Shown in pieces: positions 46,350 to 55,113 of a stretch of 64,000 nt of DNA. A program made the translations under genes and the position numbers. The notes beneath the pieces were generated by a model that made no database searches, was not told the DNA's origin, and saw only the letters and a program-made list of their open reading frames with translations. Source of the DNA: Desulfurispora thermophila DSM 16022 (GTDB taxonomy: Bacteria > Bacillota > Desulfotomaculia > Desulfotomaculales > Desulfurisporaceae); assembly GCF_000376385.1 (NCBI RefSeq), contig NZ_AQWN01000006.1, positions 62,001-126,000 of the forward strand. Reading direction: 5' to 3'. Every line of letters begins with the position of its first letter. Positions within the stretch are counted from its first letter, which is position 1.

Positions 46350-49013
46350 ATGAGTTCCTTCCTGCTGATTGTCGACGGCAACAGCCTGGCGTACCGGGCT
46401 TTCCACGCCATGTCCCACCTGCGCACCAGCACCGGTATTCCCACCGGAGCTGTGTTCGGTTTTACCAGCATGCTGCTCAAACTGCTCCATGAGAAAAAAC
46501 CCGCCTACCTGGCTGTTTGTTTTGACAAGAGCCGCATCAACTTCCGCCACTCCCGGTATGCCGCCTACAAGGCCAACCGCCGGGAAACACCGGAAGAACT
46601 GCGCCCGCAGTTTCCCCTCATCAAGGAAGTGCTGGACGCGATGAACATAACCATCCTGGAAAAGGACAACTACGAGGCTGACGATCTAATAGGCACTGTG
46701 GCCCGCCTGGCCACAGCACAGGATATCCCCTGCCTGATTCTAACCGGTGACCAGGACACTCTCCAGCTGGTCTCGCCCCTGGTCAGGGTCCTGCTCACCA
46801 AAAAGGGCATCTCCCGGCTGGAAGAGTACACAGAAGAAAAAGTAGCTCAAAAATTTGGCTGCCTTCCCCCTTACCTGCCCGATTACAAGGGGCTGGCCGG
46901 CGATAGCGCCGACAACATCCCCGGCGTGCCCGGCATTGGCGACAAAACCGCGGTCAACCTGCTCAAAACCTACGGCAATTTGGAGGAAATTTTGCGCCGG
47001 CTGGACGAATTGCCACCGCGCCTGGCGGGCAAACTGGCCGAGCACGCATCCGCTGCCCGCCTTTACCGGGATCTGGCCAGGATTGATTGCCAGGTTCCCT
47101 TGACCATGAACATTGCCAGCTTAAAATGGACGGGCTGGCAAGGCGAAAGGCTCCTGGCCGTATTCCAAAAGCTGGAGTTTCGCTCTTTAACCAACCAGAT
47201 TAATAATCTCGCCCCAAACAGACAAAAGCAAAAAGAGCAAACCATGCCACAGCCTGCGGCTGTGCAGAACAATAACAATATGGAAAAAGCGGGGACGGAT
47301 TTTCGACCGGCAACATTGTTAACAGAATCAAACTTGGAACAAACCGTCAGCATGATGAAACGGGCGGGCGAAATCGCTCTGGCCTTTACCGGTGGGAAGG
47401 AAGCGGCCCGGCAATCGCTGGCCCTGGACGCCGGGGAAGAATGTTTTTTGCTTGACCTTTCCCCTGCCGCTATTCCGGCCGAAAAGCTAGCTCTTTTGCT
47501 CAGGGATTTGTTTGCACCGGGCATATCCTACATCTGCCACGACGCCAAAACCCTGGCCTGGCTGCTCTACCGCTACCAGGTGCAGCCTCCCGACCCGGCC
47601 TTTGATACATCGATCGCCGCCTACCTGCTCAACCCGGGAAGCGGACCCAGGGGCCTGGGCGAGCTGGCCATGGAATACCTGCAAGCCACCCTGCCTCCGC
47701 CCGACCCAGACAGCCTGCCCGAGCACGCCCGCTGTGTGCGTCGCTTGCGGCCCGTCCTGGACGATGCTCTGGACAGGACGGATATGCGCGAGCTCTACTA
47801 CAGCGTGGAGCTACCTCTGGTGCGCATACTGGCGGAAATGGAAATGGCCGGCATCGCCGTGGATAAAAAACAATTGCAAATCATGTCCGACGAACTGGAG
47901 GAACGGCTGCAGCAGATCTCCACCGAAATCTACCGTCTGGCCGGAGAACCGTTCAATATCAATTCGCCCAAGCAACTGGGCCAGATCCTTTTTGAAAAAC
48001 TGGGGTTGCCGGTCATCAAACGAACCAAGACGGGATATTCCACCGATGCCGAAGTGCTGGAAGAATTGTCCGCCGTCCACCCGCTGGTGGGATTGGTACT
48101 GCAACACCGCCAGCTGGCCAAACTAAAGTCAACTTACTGCGACGGGCTGGCAACGCTGATTGATCCACAGAGCGGGTTGATCCACACCACCCTGCACCAG
48201 AACGTAACAGCTACCGGGCGCCTTTCCAGCTCGGATCCCAACCTGCAAAACATCCCCATCCGCCTGCCGGAGGGGCGCAGGATCAGACGCGTCTTTCGGC
48301 CACCCACGCCGGGATATATTTTGCTCACCGCCGACTACTCCCAGATTGAACTGCGCGTGCTGGCCCATCTGGCGCAGGATCCGCTGCTCAAAGAAGCCTT
48401 CCTGGCCAATCAGGACATTCATACCCGCACCGCCGCCGAGGTTTTCGGCGTGCCCTTAGAACAGGTAACGCCGGAAATGCGCAACCGGGCCAAAGCAGTG
48501 AACTTCGGTATTGTATATGGCATCAGCGACTTCGGGCTGGCCCGCGATTTAAAAATCAGCCGGGGCGAAGCCCGCCGCTATATTGACAGCTACTTTGCCC
48601 GCTACCCGGGCGTAAAAAAATTCATGGAGCAATCGGTAGCCCTGGCCAGGGAGCAGGGATATGTCACCACCCTGCTCAACAGGAGACGCTACATTCCCGA
48701 TGTGAACAGCAAAAACTTTGCCGTACGCAGCGCCGGCGAAAGGGCGGCCATGAACACACCGGTGCAGGGTAGTGCCGCCGATATCATCAAGCTGGCCATG
48801 GTCAGGCTGAGCCGGGAATTAAAAAAAGCGGGCCTGAAAGCCCGCCTGCTGCTCCAGGTGCACGATGAATTGATTCTGGAAGCGCTCCCGGAAGAGGTTC
48901 CCGCCCTGGGCCCGCTCCTGCGCTACTGCATGGAGCAGGCCCTGCCCCTGAGCGTGCCCCTGCGGGTGGATATGAAACAGGGACCCAACTGGTACGAGAT
49001 GGAAAAAATATAA
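46350..49013 (+). CDS. polA: DNA polymerase I
   Basis: An 887-residue repair polymerase. The 5'-3' exonuclease domain (residues 1-290) has LLIVDGNSLAYRAFHA, NYEADDLIG and GLAGDSADNIPGVPGIGDKTA. The middle 3'-5' exonuclease-like domain lacks the first catalytic D-x-E (ALAFTGGKE), so proofreading is probably lost, as in many Gram-positive Pol I. The polymerase domain has LLTADYSQIELRVLAHL, RNRAKAVNFGIVYGIS, and VHDELILEA (motifs A, B, C). ATG 46350 is used; TTG 46347 lies three bases upstream in the same frame. It starts a run with mutM, ytaF, coaE and slt. Confidence 0.97.
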   Translation: MSSFLLIVDGNSLAYRAFHAMSHLRTSTGIPTGAVFGFTSMLLKLLHEKKPAYLAVCFDKSRINFRHSRYAAYKANRRETPEELRPQFPLIKEVLDAMNITILEKDNYEADDLIGTVARLATAQDIPCLILTGDQDTLQLVSPLVRVLLTKKGISRLEEYTEEKVAQKFGCLPPYLPDYKGLAGDSADNIPGVPGIGDKTAVNLLKTYGNLEEILRRLDELPPRLAGKLAEHASAARLYRDLARIDCQVPLTMNIASLKWTGWQGERLLAVFQKLEFRSLTNQINNLAPNRQKQKEQTMPQPAAVQNNNNMEKAGTDFRPATLLTESNLEQTVSMMKRAGEIALAFTGGKEAARQSLALDAGEECFLLDLSPAAIPAEKLALLLRDLFAPGISYICHDAKTLAWLLYRYQVQPPDPAFDTSIAAYLLNPGSGPRGLGELAMEYLQATLPPPDPDSLPEHARCVRRLRPVLDDALDRTDMRELYYSVELPLVRILAEMEMAGIAVDKKQLQIMSDELEERLQQISTEIYRLAGEPFNINSPKQLGQILFEKLGLPVIKRTKTGYSTDAEVLEELSAVHPLVGLVLQHRQLAKLKSTYCDGLATLIDPQSGLIHTTLHQNVTATGRLSSSDPNLQNIPIRLPEGRRIRRVFRPPTPGYILLTADYSQIELRVLAHLAQDPLLKEAFLANQDIHTRTAAEVFGVPLEQVTPEMRNRAKAVNFGIVYGISDFGLARDLKISRGEARRYIDSYFARYPGVKKFMEQSVALAREQGYVTTLLNRRRYIPDVNSKNFAVRSAGERAAMNTPVQGSAADIIKLAMVRLSRELKKAGLKARLLLQVHDELILEALPEEVPALGPLLRYCMEQALPLSVPLRVDMKQGPNWYEMEKI

Positions 49014-49026
49014 GGAGAACGCCATT

Positions 49027-49860
49027 ATGCCCGAACTGCCTGAAGTGGAAACCATTCGTCGCACCTTAAGCCCCCACATTACAGGACGGGCCGTCCACCG
49101 GGTGGAGATCAGCGACCCGCGGGCTGTTGGCCGGCCGGAAGCAGCTGAGTTTGTACCTCAATTGACCGGACGAACCTTTTTACCTCCGGGCCGCCGGGGC
49201 AAATACCTGCTGCTACCCCTGGAGAACAAAATGACTCTGGTAGCCCACCTGCGCATGACCGGCCGTTTGTTCTACAGGGAGGCGGATACTGCTCCGGAAA
49301 AACACACCCGCGTCACCATTTATCTGGACAATGGCCACGCCCTTTTTTTCCACGACCAGCGGCGCTTTGGCCGCCTGTACCTGCTGCCCGACAGCGAGTT
49401 GTCCGGCTGGCCACCGCTGCAAAAACTGGGGCCGGAACCACTGGCCCAGGAGTTTAGCGTACAGTACTGGCAGGAAATGCTGACCAGGCACGGACGCTGC
49501 CGGATCAAGCCCCTGCTGCTTGATCAGTCCTGTCTGGCCGGGCTGGGCAATATTTACGCCGACGAGGCCCTGCACCTGGCCGGTATTCACCCGGCCAGGT
49601 GTGCCGGTACACTCACACCGGCGGAAGCTGCCGCCCTGCGCCGCGCCATCCGCCAGGTCATCCAGGAGGGCATAGCCGCCGGCGGCACCACTTTTCGGGA
49701 CTACCGGGATGGACAGGGCCGGCCGGGCGGTTATGCCACCCGGCTCCGGGTATACCGGCGGGAGAACTTGCCCTGCTCAACATGCGGACACCCAATTGAA
49801 CGCCGCCGCATAGCCGGACGCAGCGCCCATTACTGCCCTACCTGTCAGCCGGAGAAATAA
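49027..49860 (+). CDS. mutM: Formamidopyrimidine-DNA glycosylase
   Basis: A 277-residue base-excision glycosylase/AP lyase for 8-oxoguanine. Starts MPELPEVETIRR, with the catalytic Pro after Met removal and the Glu. Further landmarks are AHLRMTGRLFY, HDQRRFGRL, GLGNIYADEAL, and the C-terminal zinc finger CSTCGHPIERRRIAGRSAHYC. Follows polA by 14 bases, the usual Bacillota arrangement polA-mutM-ytaF-coaE. Confidence 0.97.
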   Translation: MPELPEVETIRRTLSPHITGRAVHRVEISDPRAVGRPEAAEFVPQLTGRTFLPPGRRGKYLLLPLENKMTLVAHLRMTGRLFYREADTAPEKHTRVTIYLDNGHALFFHDQRRFGRLYLLPDSELSGWPPLQKLGPEPLAQEFSVQYWQEMLTRHGRCRIKPLLLDQSCLAGLGNIYADEALHLAGIHPARCAGTLTPAEAAALRRAIRQVIQEGIAAGGTTFRDYRDGQGRPGGYATRLRVYRRENLPCSTCGHPIERRRIAGRSAHYCPTCQPEK

Positions 49861-49953
49861 GCCCCAATTTACAGGTAGTTTTTTCAACTCACCATGCTCT
49901 GCCACACTTCATAGTTTAGAGAAAAATATCTAAACTTGGAGGGATAGCAGAGC

Positions 49954-50637
49954 ATGGAATATTTAACCCTGGTTTTTTTTGCTCTGGCACTGAATATGGA
50001 CGCCTTCACCGTGGGCATTGCTTACGGCATGCGCCGGATCAAGCTGCCGCCGGCATCCTTGCTGATCATCAGCCTGATGTCGGTGGCCGCTTTGAGCATA
50101 TCCATGCTGGCCGGTAAATTGGTGGCCAAATTCATACCCGCAAGTCTGACCCACAAAATTGGCGGCATAATTCTGTTGCTGATTGGTTGCTGGGCCATAT
50201 ACCAGTATTACAGCCAGAAAAGACAAATCAATTTTCTGGACGAGCAGCCAGAAGAGCAGCCCACCCGGCCCACCGGTAGTCCGGACAATAACTGCACACC
50301 GGTTCAGTTAATCCAGATGCGCATTCTGGGCCTGGTGATTCAAGTGCTAAAAGAGCCGCAAGTCGCTGACATGGACCTTTCCGGTGTTATTTCCAGCCGG
50401 GAAGCCCTTTTGCTGGGTCTGGCCCTGTCCATGGACGCCTTAACAGCGGGCATGGCCGTATCCTTAATTGGCTTTCGCCTTTTGCCCACCGCAGTTTGCG
50501 TGGGTGTGGGCCATATTTTGCTGACAGCCGTGGGACTTATGCTGGGGCGGGGGCTGAGCAACAGCAGCCTGGGGCGCCAGCTGGCCGCCCTGCCCGGCAT
50601 TCTGCTGATCCTGCTTGGGATCAGCAAACTGCACTGA
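49954..50637 (+). CDS. ytaF: Sporulation membrane protein YtaF (MntP-like)
   Basis: A 227-residue protein with six hydrophobic segments, split in two homologous halves: NMDAFTVGIAYGMRRIKLPPASLLI and SMDALTAGMAVSLIGFRLLPTAVC. Each half has the Asp-rich NMDA/SMDA motif typical of the MntP/YtaF transporter family. In spore-formers it is linked to sporulation; the substrate is not known. It lies between mutM and coaE, as in Bacillus. GGAGG precedes the ATG. Confidence 0.93.
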   Translation: MEYLTLVFFALALNMDAFTVGIAYGMRRIKLPPASLLIISLMSVAALSISMLAGKLVAKFIPASLTHKIGGIILLLIGCWAIYQYYSQKRQINFLDEQPEEQPTRPTGSPDNNCTPVQLIQMRILGLVIQVLKEPQVADMDLSGVISSREALLLGLALSMDALTAGMAVSLIGFRLLPTAVCVGVGHILLTAVGLMLGRGLSNSSLGRQLAALPGILLILLGISKLH

Positions 50638-50669
50638 AACAATCCAAAATAAAGTGAGGCTATTACAAT

Positions 50670-51299
50670 ATGCTTGTTATCGGTTTAACCGGCAACATTG
50701 GCAGCGGCAAAAGCACTGTAGCCGCCATCTTGCAGGAACTGGGCGCCACAGTGCTGGACGCCGACCGGATCGCCCGCCAGGTTGTCCAGCCGGGTACACC
50801 GGCTCTGGCCGAAATTGTCCGCACCTTCGGGCCGGGCATTTTGGCTGCCGACGGACAGCTGAACCGCCCGGCCATGGCCGGGATTGTGTTCAGCAATTCT
50901 GCCGCCCGACAGCAGCTGGAAGCGATCATCCACCCCCGGGTGAAAGAGTACATCGACCGGGCCATCCAGGAGCAGCGCAAGCTGGCCACACCTCCACCGG
51001 CTCTGGTGATTGAGGTGCCGCTCCTGTTCGAGGCGGGCATGCAAAACATGATGGATGAGGTCTGGCTGGTGACAGCGGATGAGCAAACCCGCCTGGACAG
51101 GATCAGGCAGCGGGACCGGGTCAGCGAAGAGGTGGCCCGGCAGCGCATGGCCGCCCAGATGCCCCAGGAGCAAAAGATCCCCCTCGCCGACCGCATCATT
51201 GACAACAGTGGAGCACCCCAAAAAACGCGCGAACAGGTAACAAAGGCCTGGCAGGATGCTATATTCACCCGGTCGCACCGGGCCGGCAACCACCCATGA
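50670..51299 (+). CDS. coaE: Dephospho-CoA kinase
   Basis: A 209-residue P-loop kinase catalysing the last CoA synthesis step. Seen are Walker A GLTGNIGSGKSTVA, the substrate region DADRIARQVVQPG, VEVPLLFEAGM, and TRLDRIRQRDRVSEEVARQRMAAQ. Its last four bases overlap the start of the lytic transglycosylase gene. Confidence 0.96.
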   Translation: MLVIGLTGNIGSGKSTVAAILQELGATVLDADRIARQVVQPGTPALAEIVRTFGPGILAADGQLNRPAMAGIVFSNSAARQQLEAIIHPRVKEYIDRAIQEQRKLATPPPALVIEVPLLFEAGMQNMMDEVWLVTADEQTRLDRIRQRDRVSEEVARQRMAAQMPQEQKIPLADRIIDNSGAPQKTREQVTKAWQDAIFTRSHRAGNHP

Positions 51300-51877
51300 A
51301 GCGCCGGACACGTTACAAGGCCGGGCCACGGGCCCGGCGCTACCTGCTCCTGCTCATCTTGCTGGCCCTGTTGATCGCCAACCGGGGGCATATTGCCCGC
51401 CTGCTTTTTCCCATCCCGTACAGCGACCTGATCCACAAATATTCTGTCCAGCACGGGGTGGATCCCCTGCTGATTGCCGCCATGATTAAGGTGGAAAGCA
51501 ATTTCAACCCCCGGGCCATCTCACCCAAGGGGGCCCGGGGCCTGATGCAGTTGATGCCCGGGACGGCCGTATGGATCGCCCGGCACATGCCATTAACCGG
51601 CTACACACCGCAATGCCTGAACCGGCCCGACTGCAACATCCAGCTGGGCACCTGGTATGTACATAACCTTTTGTTGGAGTTCGACCACAGCACCCCCCTG
51701 ATGCTGGCCGCCTATAACGGAGGCCGGGGCAACGTGCGCCAGTGGCTGGACAGGCACTGGGATGGCAGCTGGCAGAGCGCCCTGCGCATACCCTTTCCGG
51801 AAACCCGCCGTTATGTTTACCGCGTGCTCTGGCATTACAAACTGTACCAATTGATTTACGGCCGAATTGCCGGATAA
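51296..51877 (+). CDS. Membrane-anchored lytic transglycosylase (SLT family)
   Basis: A 193-residue protein with an N-terminal membrane segment (YLLLLILLALLIANRGHIARLLF). The SLT domain has the catalytic Glu in MIKVESNFNPRAISPKGARGLMQLMPGTA, then WYVHNLLLEF and AAYNGGRGNVRQWL. It cleaves peptidoglycan glycan strands. It overlaps coaE by four bases, resembling the Bacillus yjbJ/slt arrangement downstream of coaE. A terminator follows. Confidence 0.92.
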   Translation: MKRRTRYKAGPRARRYLLLLILLALLIANRGHIARLLFPIPYSDLIHKYSVQHGVDPLLIAAMIKVESNFNPRAISPKGARGLMQLMPGTAVWIARHMPLTGYTPQCLNRPDCNIQLGTWYVHNLLLEFDHSTPLMLAAYNGGRGNVRQWLDRHWDGSWQSALRIPFPETRRYVYRVLWHYKLYQLIYGRIAG

Positions 51878-51910
51878 AACACCCGCCCGGATACCCGGCG
51901 CGGGTGTTTT
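51876..51910 (+). terminator. Terminator of the polA-mutM-ytaF-coaE-slt run
   Basis: AAAACACCCGC and GCGGGTGTTTT form an 11-bp stem ending in TTTT (51876-51910). Confidence 0.95.
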
Positions 51911-51995
51911 ACTGCCGGTCCGACATAATTGGTGCCGAACAGGAAGATACTACTAACCGTAAAGTTAAATCCGCCCTGCAGGGAGGCCGGTGGAA

Positions 51996-53090
51996 ATGCT
52001 GCGGCGTTTGCTAATATACCTGTGCCTGGGCTGGCTGCTCCTGATTACCGGCTGCTGGGACGGCCTGCGCCTGGAACAGCGCAACATTGTCATCGCCATG
52101 GGCATAGATCCCGGGCCGGACGGCCTTTACAAGTTCACTTTCACCAACCCCGTGCTGGAAGCGGCAGAAGTGGCACCGGAAAGAGTGCAGCGCATCACCA
52201 CCATCGCCTCATCCATCGGCGAAGCGCTGGACAACCTGAACAAGGTCTCCGACCGGCGGGCGTCGGTGGGCCAGTTGCGCACCATTTTATTTAATGAAGA
52301 AGTTGTCCGGCAGCGGGGGATCAAACGCTTTATTGACGACATAAACGCCAACCCCCTGTTTCCGCCCATTACCAACCTGGTGGTGGTCCAGGGCAATTGC
52401 CAGCAGCTCTTAAACAGCCAGTTCAAGGACAAAAGCCGCATCGCCTTTTACATCAACGGTGTGATCTTAAACGCCACCCAGCGGCATGACATCAAAAAGA
52501 GTGAACTATTGCTCCTCAATTCTCAACTTATGGATCCACTTGCCATTGTCATGCTGCCTTACATTACCTACGGCCGGGAAGAGGTAAAAGTGGCCGGCCA
52601 GGCGGTTATTAAAAGCAACAGGATGATTACAACCATCAACACCTTCCAGAGCGGCCTGAGCCAGATTATCACGGGCAGGGCCCGCGAATTTGTCTTCACG
52701 GTCCATCAGGGGCCGCAAAACAGCATCACCCTGCGCGTACTGCGCAACAAAACCGAAAAAAAATGGCACTGGCAGGATGATGTGCCGGTGTTTGATATTA
52801 AAAACCACCTTTCCCTGGACATCATCAGCGCTTACAACCAGCAACGCGTCACTGACGAACAATCGCTACTCCGGGCGGAAAATGAGGTAGCCGCTTTCCT
52901 GAGCAAAGAATACCGCCGTCTGACAGCCCTGTCCCAGGAAAAGAACCTGGACATTTATCAGCTGGGCAAACTGCTCAGGCAAAGCCTGGGCCGGGAGATG
53001 GATCCCCGCTGGTGGGAGGAAACCTACCCCCGGGCCCGCATCACCATTCAGCCCACCGTGCACATCCGCCGGGTGGGACGCACTATCTGA
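51996..53090 (+). CDS. GerC-type spore germination lipoprotein (orphan)
   Basis: A 364-residue Ger(x)C-family protein with a lipoprotein signal (LLIYLCLGWLLLITGC, lipobox LLITGC-W). Family blocks WDGLRLEQRNIVIAMGIDPG, GQLRTILFNEEVVRQRGI, and the last domain RVLRNKTEKKWHWQDD are present. In germinant receptors it pairs with GerA- and GerB-type subunits; neither gene is visible, so it is an orphan here. ATG 51996 has GGGAGG at nine bases; GTG 51990 in the same frame is too close. It is convergent with the PstS-like gene (3 bp apart). Confidence 0.88.
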   Translation: MLRRLLIYLCLGWLLLITGCWDGLRLEQRNIVIAMGIDPGPDGLYKFTFTNPVLEAAEVAPERVQRITTIASSIGEALDNLNKVSDRRASVGQLRTILFNEEVVRQRGIKRFIDDINANPLFPPITNLVVVQGNCQQLLNSQFKDKSRIAFYINGVILNATQRHDIKKSELLLLNSQLMDPLAIVMLPYITYGREEVKVAGQAVIKSNRMITTINTFQSGLSQIITGRAREFVFTVHQGPQNSITLRVLRNKTEKKWHWQDDVPVFDIKNHLSLDIISAYNQQRVTDEQSLLRAENEVAAFLSKEYRRLTALSQEKNLDIYQLGKLLRQSLGREMDPRWWEETYPRARITIQPTVHIRRVGRTI

Positions 53091-53093
53091 CCT

Positions 53094-53876
53094 TCAGTCC
53101 CGCATTGCCGCGCGAATTATCTGCTGGCCGGCCGGGCTGCGCGCATAGTCCAGGAATTGCCTGACCAACCCTCCCGGCGCGGGCTGGGTAACATAATACA
53201 GCGGCCGGGTCAGACTGAGCGGCGCGCCATCCTGTTCGGTAACCAGTAGCGCCTTGACTTCCGGGTTGTGGTAGGTGGAAGCCACATAACCGATGGCATT
53301 GGGGTCACCACCCACACTGGCCACCACCGCCCCGGCCGAGGACATGACCAGGGCGCGCGGGCTGACGGAGCGTCCCTGCATGATCATCTCTCCAAACACC
53401 TGCGCCGTACCCGAACCGGCTTCCCGCACCACCAGATGCACGGGAGCATCGGCACCACCCACCTGGCGCCAGTTACTGATCTGACCGGCAAATATCCCCT
53501 GCAGCTGGGGCAAGGTCAGCTGGCGCACCGGATTGCTGCGGCTGGTGATCACCTGCAGGCGGTCGTAACCCAGCAGGTGAAATTCCAGTGACTTTTCTTC
53601 ACCAGCACTGGGGCGGCGGGAAACAGCACCAATCTCCACCAGGTGGTGGACAACCGCCCTCACGCCCAGGGTCGAGTCCCCCTCCTGGACAAAAACTTTC
53701 ACACCGGGATGCCGGAGCTGAAACTGCCGGGCCAGGGCTTCCGACACCGGCCAAACCGATGTGGAACCGGCAATGCGGATTACCTGTTCCTCCCCGCGCA
53801 ACGAGCTATTCTGGCAACCGGTTGAAAACATTGTCAAAAACAGTATCAATGCCAGTATAATCTTGCTCAGTTTCAT
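53094..53876 (-). CDS. PstS-like phosphate-binding lipoprotein (orphan)
   Basis: A 260-residue solute-binding protein with lipobox LFLTMFSTGC. PstS-like features are IRIAGSTSVWPVSEALARQF, VVHHLVEIGAVSRRPSAGE, REAGSGTAQVFGE, and VGGDPNAIGYVAS. No pstCAB genes are adjacent, so it may serve a distant Pst system or signal phosphate. Converges on gerC with only three bases between stops. Confidence 0.88.
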   Translation of the reverse strand: MKLSKIILALILFLTMFSTGCQNSSLRGEEQVIRIAGSTSVWPVSEALARQFQLRHPGVKVFVQEGDSTLGVRAVVHHLVEIGAVSRRPSAGEEKSLEFHLLGYDRLQVITSRSNPVRQLTLPQLQGIFAGQISNWRQVGGADAPVHLVVREAGSGTAQVFGEMIMQGRSVSPRALVMSSAGAVVASVGGDPNAIGYVASTYHNPEVKALLVTEQDGAPLSLTRPLYYVTQPAPGGLVRQFLDYARSPAGQQIIRAAMRD

Positions 53877-53965
53877 TGCCCTTCCGCCTCTCCCGGGTAA
53901 ACATCATTAACAAAATATTATAGCGTAAAACACGCGATAAACAATGGCCAAAGTGCCCTGATGCC

Positions 53966-54003
53966 AAAAAGGCGCTGCAGCCGTCCATCAGCCGCAGCGC
54001 CTT
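53966..54003 (-). terminator. Terminator after the DRTGG-domain gene
   Basis: AAGGCGCTGC pairs with GCAGCGCCTT around a 15-base loop, with TTTTT on the minus strand (53966-54003). Ends the acd-DRTGG operon. Confidence 0.93.
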
Positions 54004-54035
54004 GCAAATCATTTCTCCACGGGAAAGCTTGTAGT

Positions 54036-55088
54036 TCAGCCTTTCAGTACCTCTAGAATTGACTGCCAGTTGCAGTATTCTTCAATGTTCTCCAGCGTGA
54101 TGCGAATGCCGTTTTTGTCCTCGGGCTTGAGGTGCCGGCTGACGCGGTGCATTTTTTCCACCGCGGTATAGGTATCATAGTGCACCAGGATTACCGGCAC
54201 ACCCTTTTCCTCCGCCCGGGCCAGCACCTTGACATCGGGGTAAAGGCCACCGGTCAGGATCAGCACCGAGGTACTGGTTTCCAGCGCAGCCAGAGCCAGA
54301 TCGGCCCGGTCACCGCCCAGCACCACTGCCTTGTCGGCCGAACGGCGCAGGTAACGCAGCGCGCTGTCCAGGGTCATGGCCCCGATGATAATATCTTCCA
54401 CCAGCAGGTGCAACCTGTCCTGTCCCACCAGGATTTCACCACCCAGCGCAGCCTGGTATTCAGCCACAGTGGGGGAAGAAATCTCGGCCCGGCGGGGGAT
54501 CACACCCGCCACAGGATAACCTTTTTCTTGCAACAACGGCACAAAGATGCCCTCGGTTTTGGCCTGCAGCGGCCGGGGTACACCGTTGAAAATGTTGCCC
54601 GCAATGGGGATGTTCTTAAGCCGCAAATGCTCGTTGTAGAAGAGAGCCCGGTCGAAGCTGAAATCATCCTCCAGCTTGATCACCACCACCGCCGCCGCAT
54701 TGAAGCGACGGGCAAAGGAAATATCATCCATTTCCCAGCTGCTCATCACAAAGGGGAACATGGCCCCATCAATGATCACCAAATCGGCATTGCTGGATAC
54801 CCGCTGGAAAGCAGCCTCAATTGCAGCCAGCTTTTCCTTTTTGCGGTTGCCGGAAAGATATGAGCTACCCGCACAGAAGGGTACTATGTCGGAAATGGGC
54901 GCCGACATCTGCAGCGTCTCTTTCAGCAAAACTGCATCAGCGTCATACTGGTCCGGCGAAGGGCAGGGAGCTCCGACGGGCTTGAAGTAGGCTACTTTGT
55001 AACCTTCTGCCTGGAATTTCTGAGCCAGCCCCAGCGCCACCATGGTCTTGCCGCTACCCGGAGCACCCATGATATAAAGATTTTTCAT
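54036..55088 (-). CDS. P-loop (BioD-like) and DRTGG-domain protein, partner of ADP-forming acetyl-CoA synthetase
   Basis: A 350-residue protein. The N-terminal AAA_26/BioD-like domain has IMGAPGSGKTMVALGLA and LVIIDGAMFPFVMSS. A DRTGG-type domain follows (about 215-320: GEILVGQDRLHLLVEDIIIGAM; AVVLGGDRADLALAALE). This domain pair matches the N-terminal part of long phosphotransacetylases, without the catalytic Pta domain. It lies 25 bases downstream of the acetyl-CoA synthetase gene, so it is probably a regulatory partner. The exact activity is unknown. Confidence 0.82.
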   Translation of the reverse strand: MKNLYIMGAPGSGKTMVALGLAQKFQAEGYKVAYFKPVGAPCPSPDQYDADAVLLKETLQMSAPISDIVPFCAGSSYLSGNRKKEKLAAIEAAFQRVSSNADLVIIDGAMFPFVMSSWEMDDISFARRFNAAAVVVIKLEDDFSFDRALFYNEHLRLKNIPIAGNIFNGVPRPLQAKTEGIFVPLLQEKGYPVAGVIPRRAEISSPTVAEYQAALGGEILVGQDRLHLLVEDIIIGAMTLDSALRYLRRSADKAVVLGGDRADLALAALETSTSVLILTGGLYPDVKVLARAEEKGVPVILVHYDTYTAVEKMHRVSRHLKPEDKNGIRITLENIEEYCNWQSILEVLKG

Positions 55089-55113
55089 GACCTATCTCCC
55101 ACCTTATTAAATT

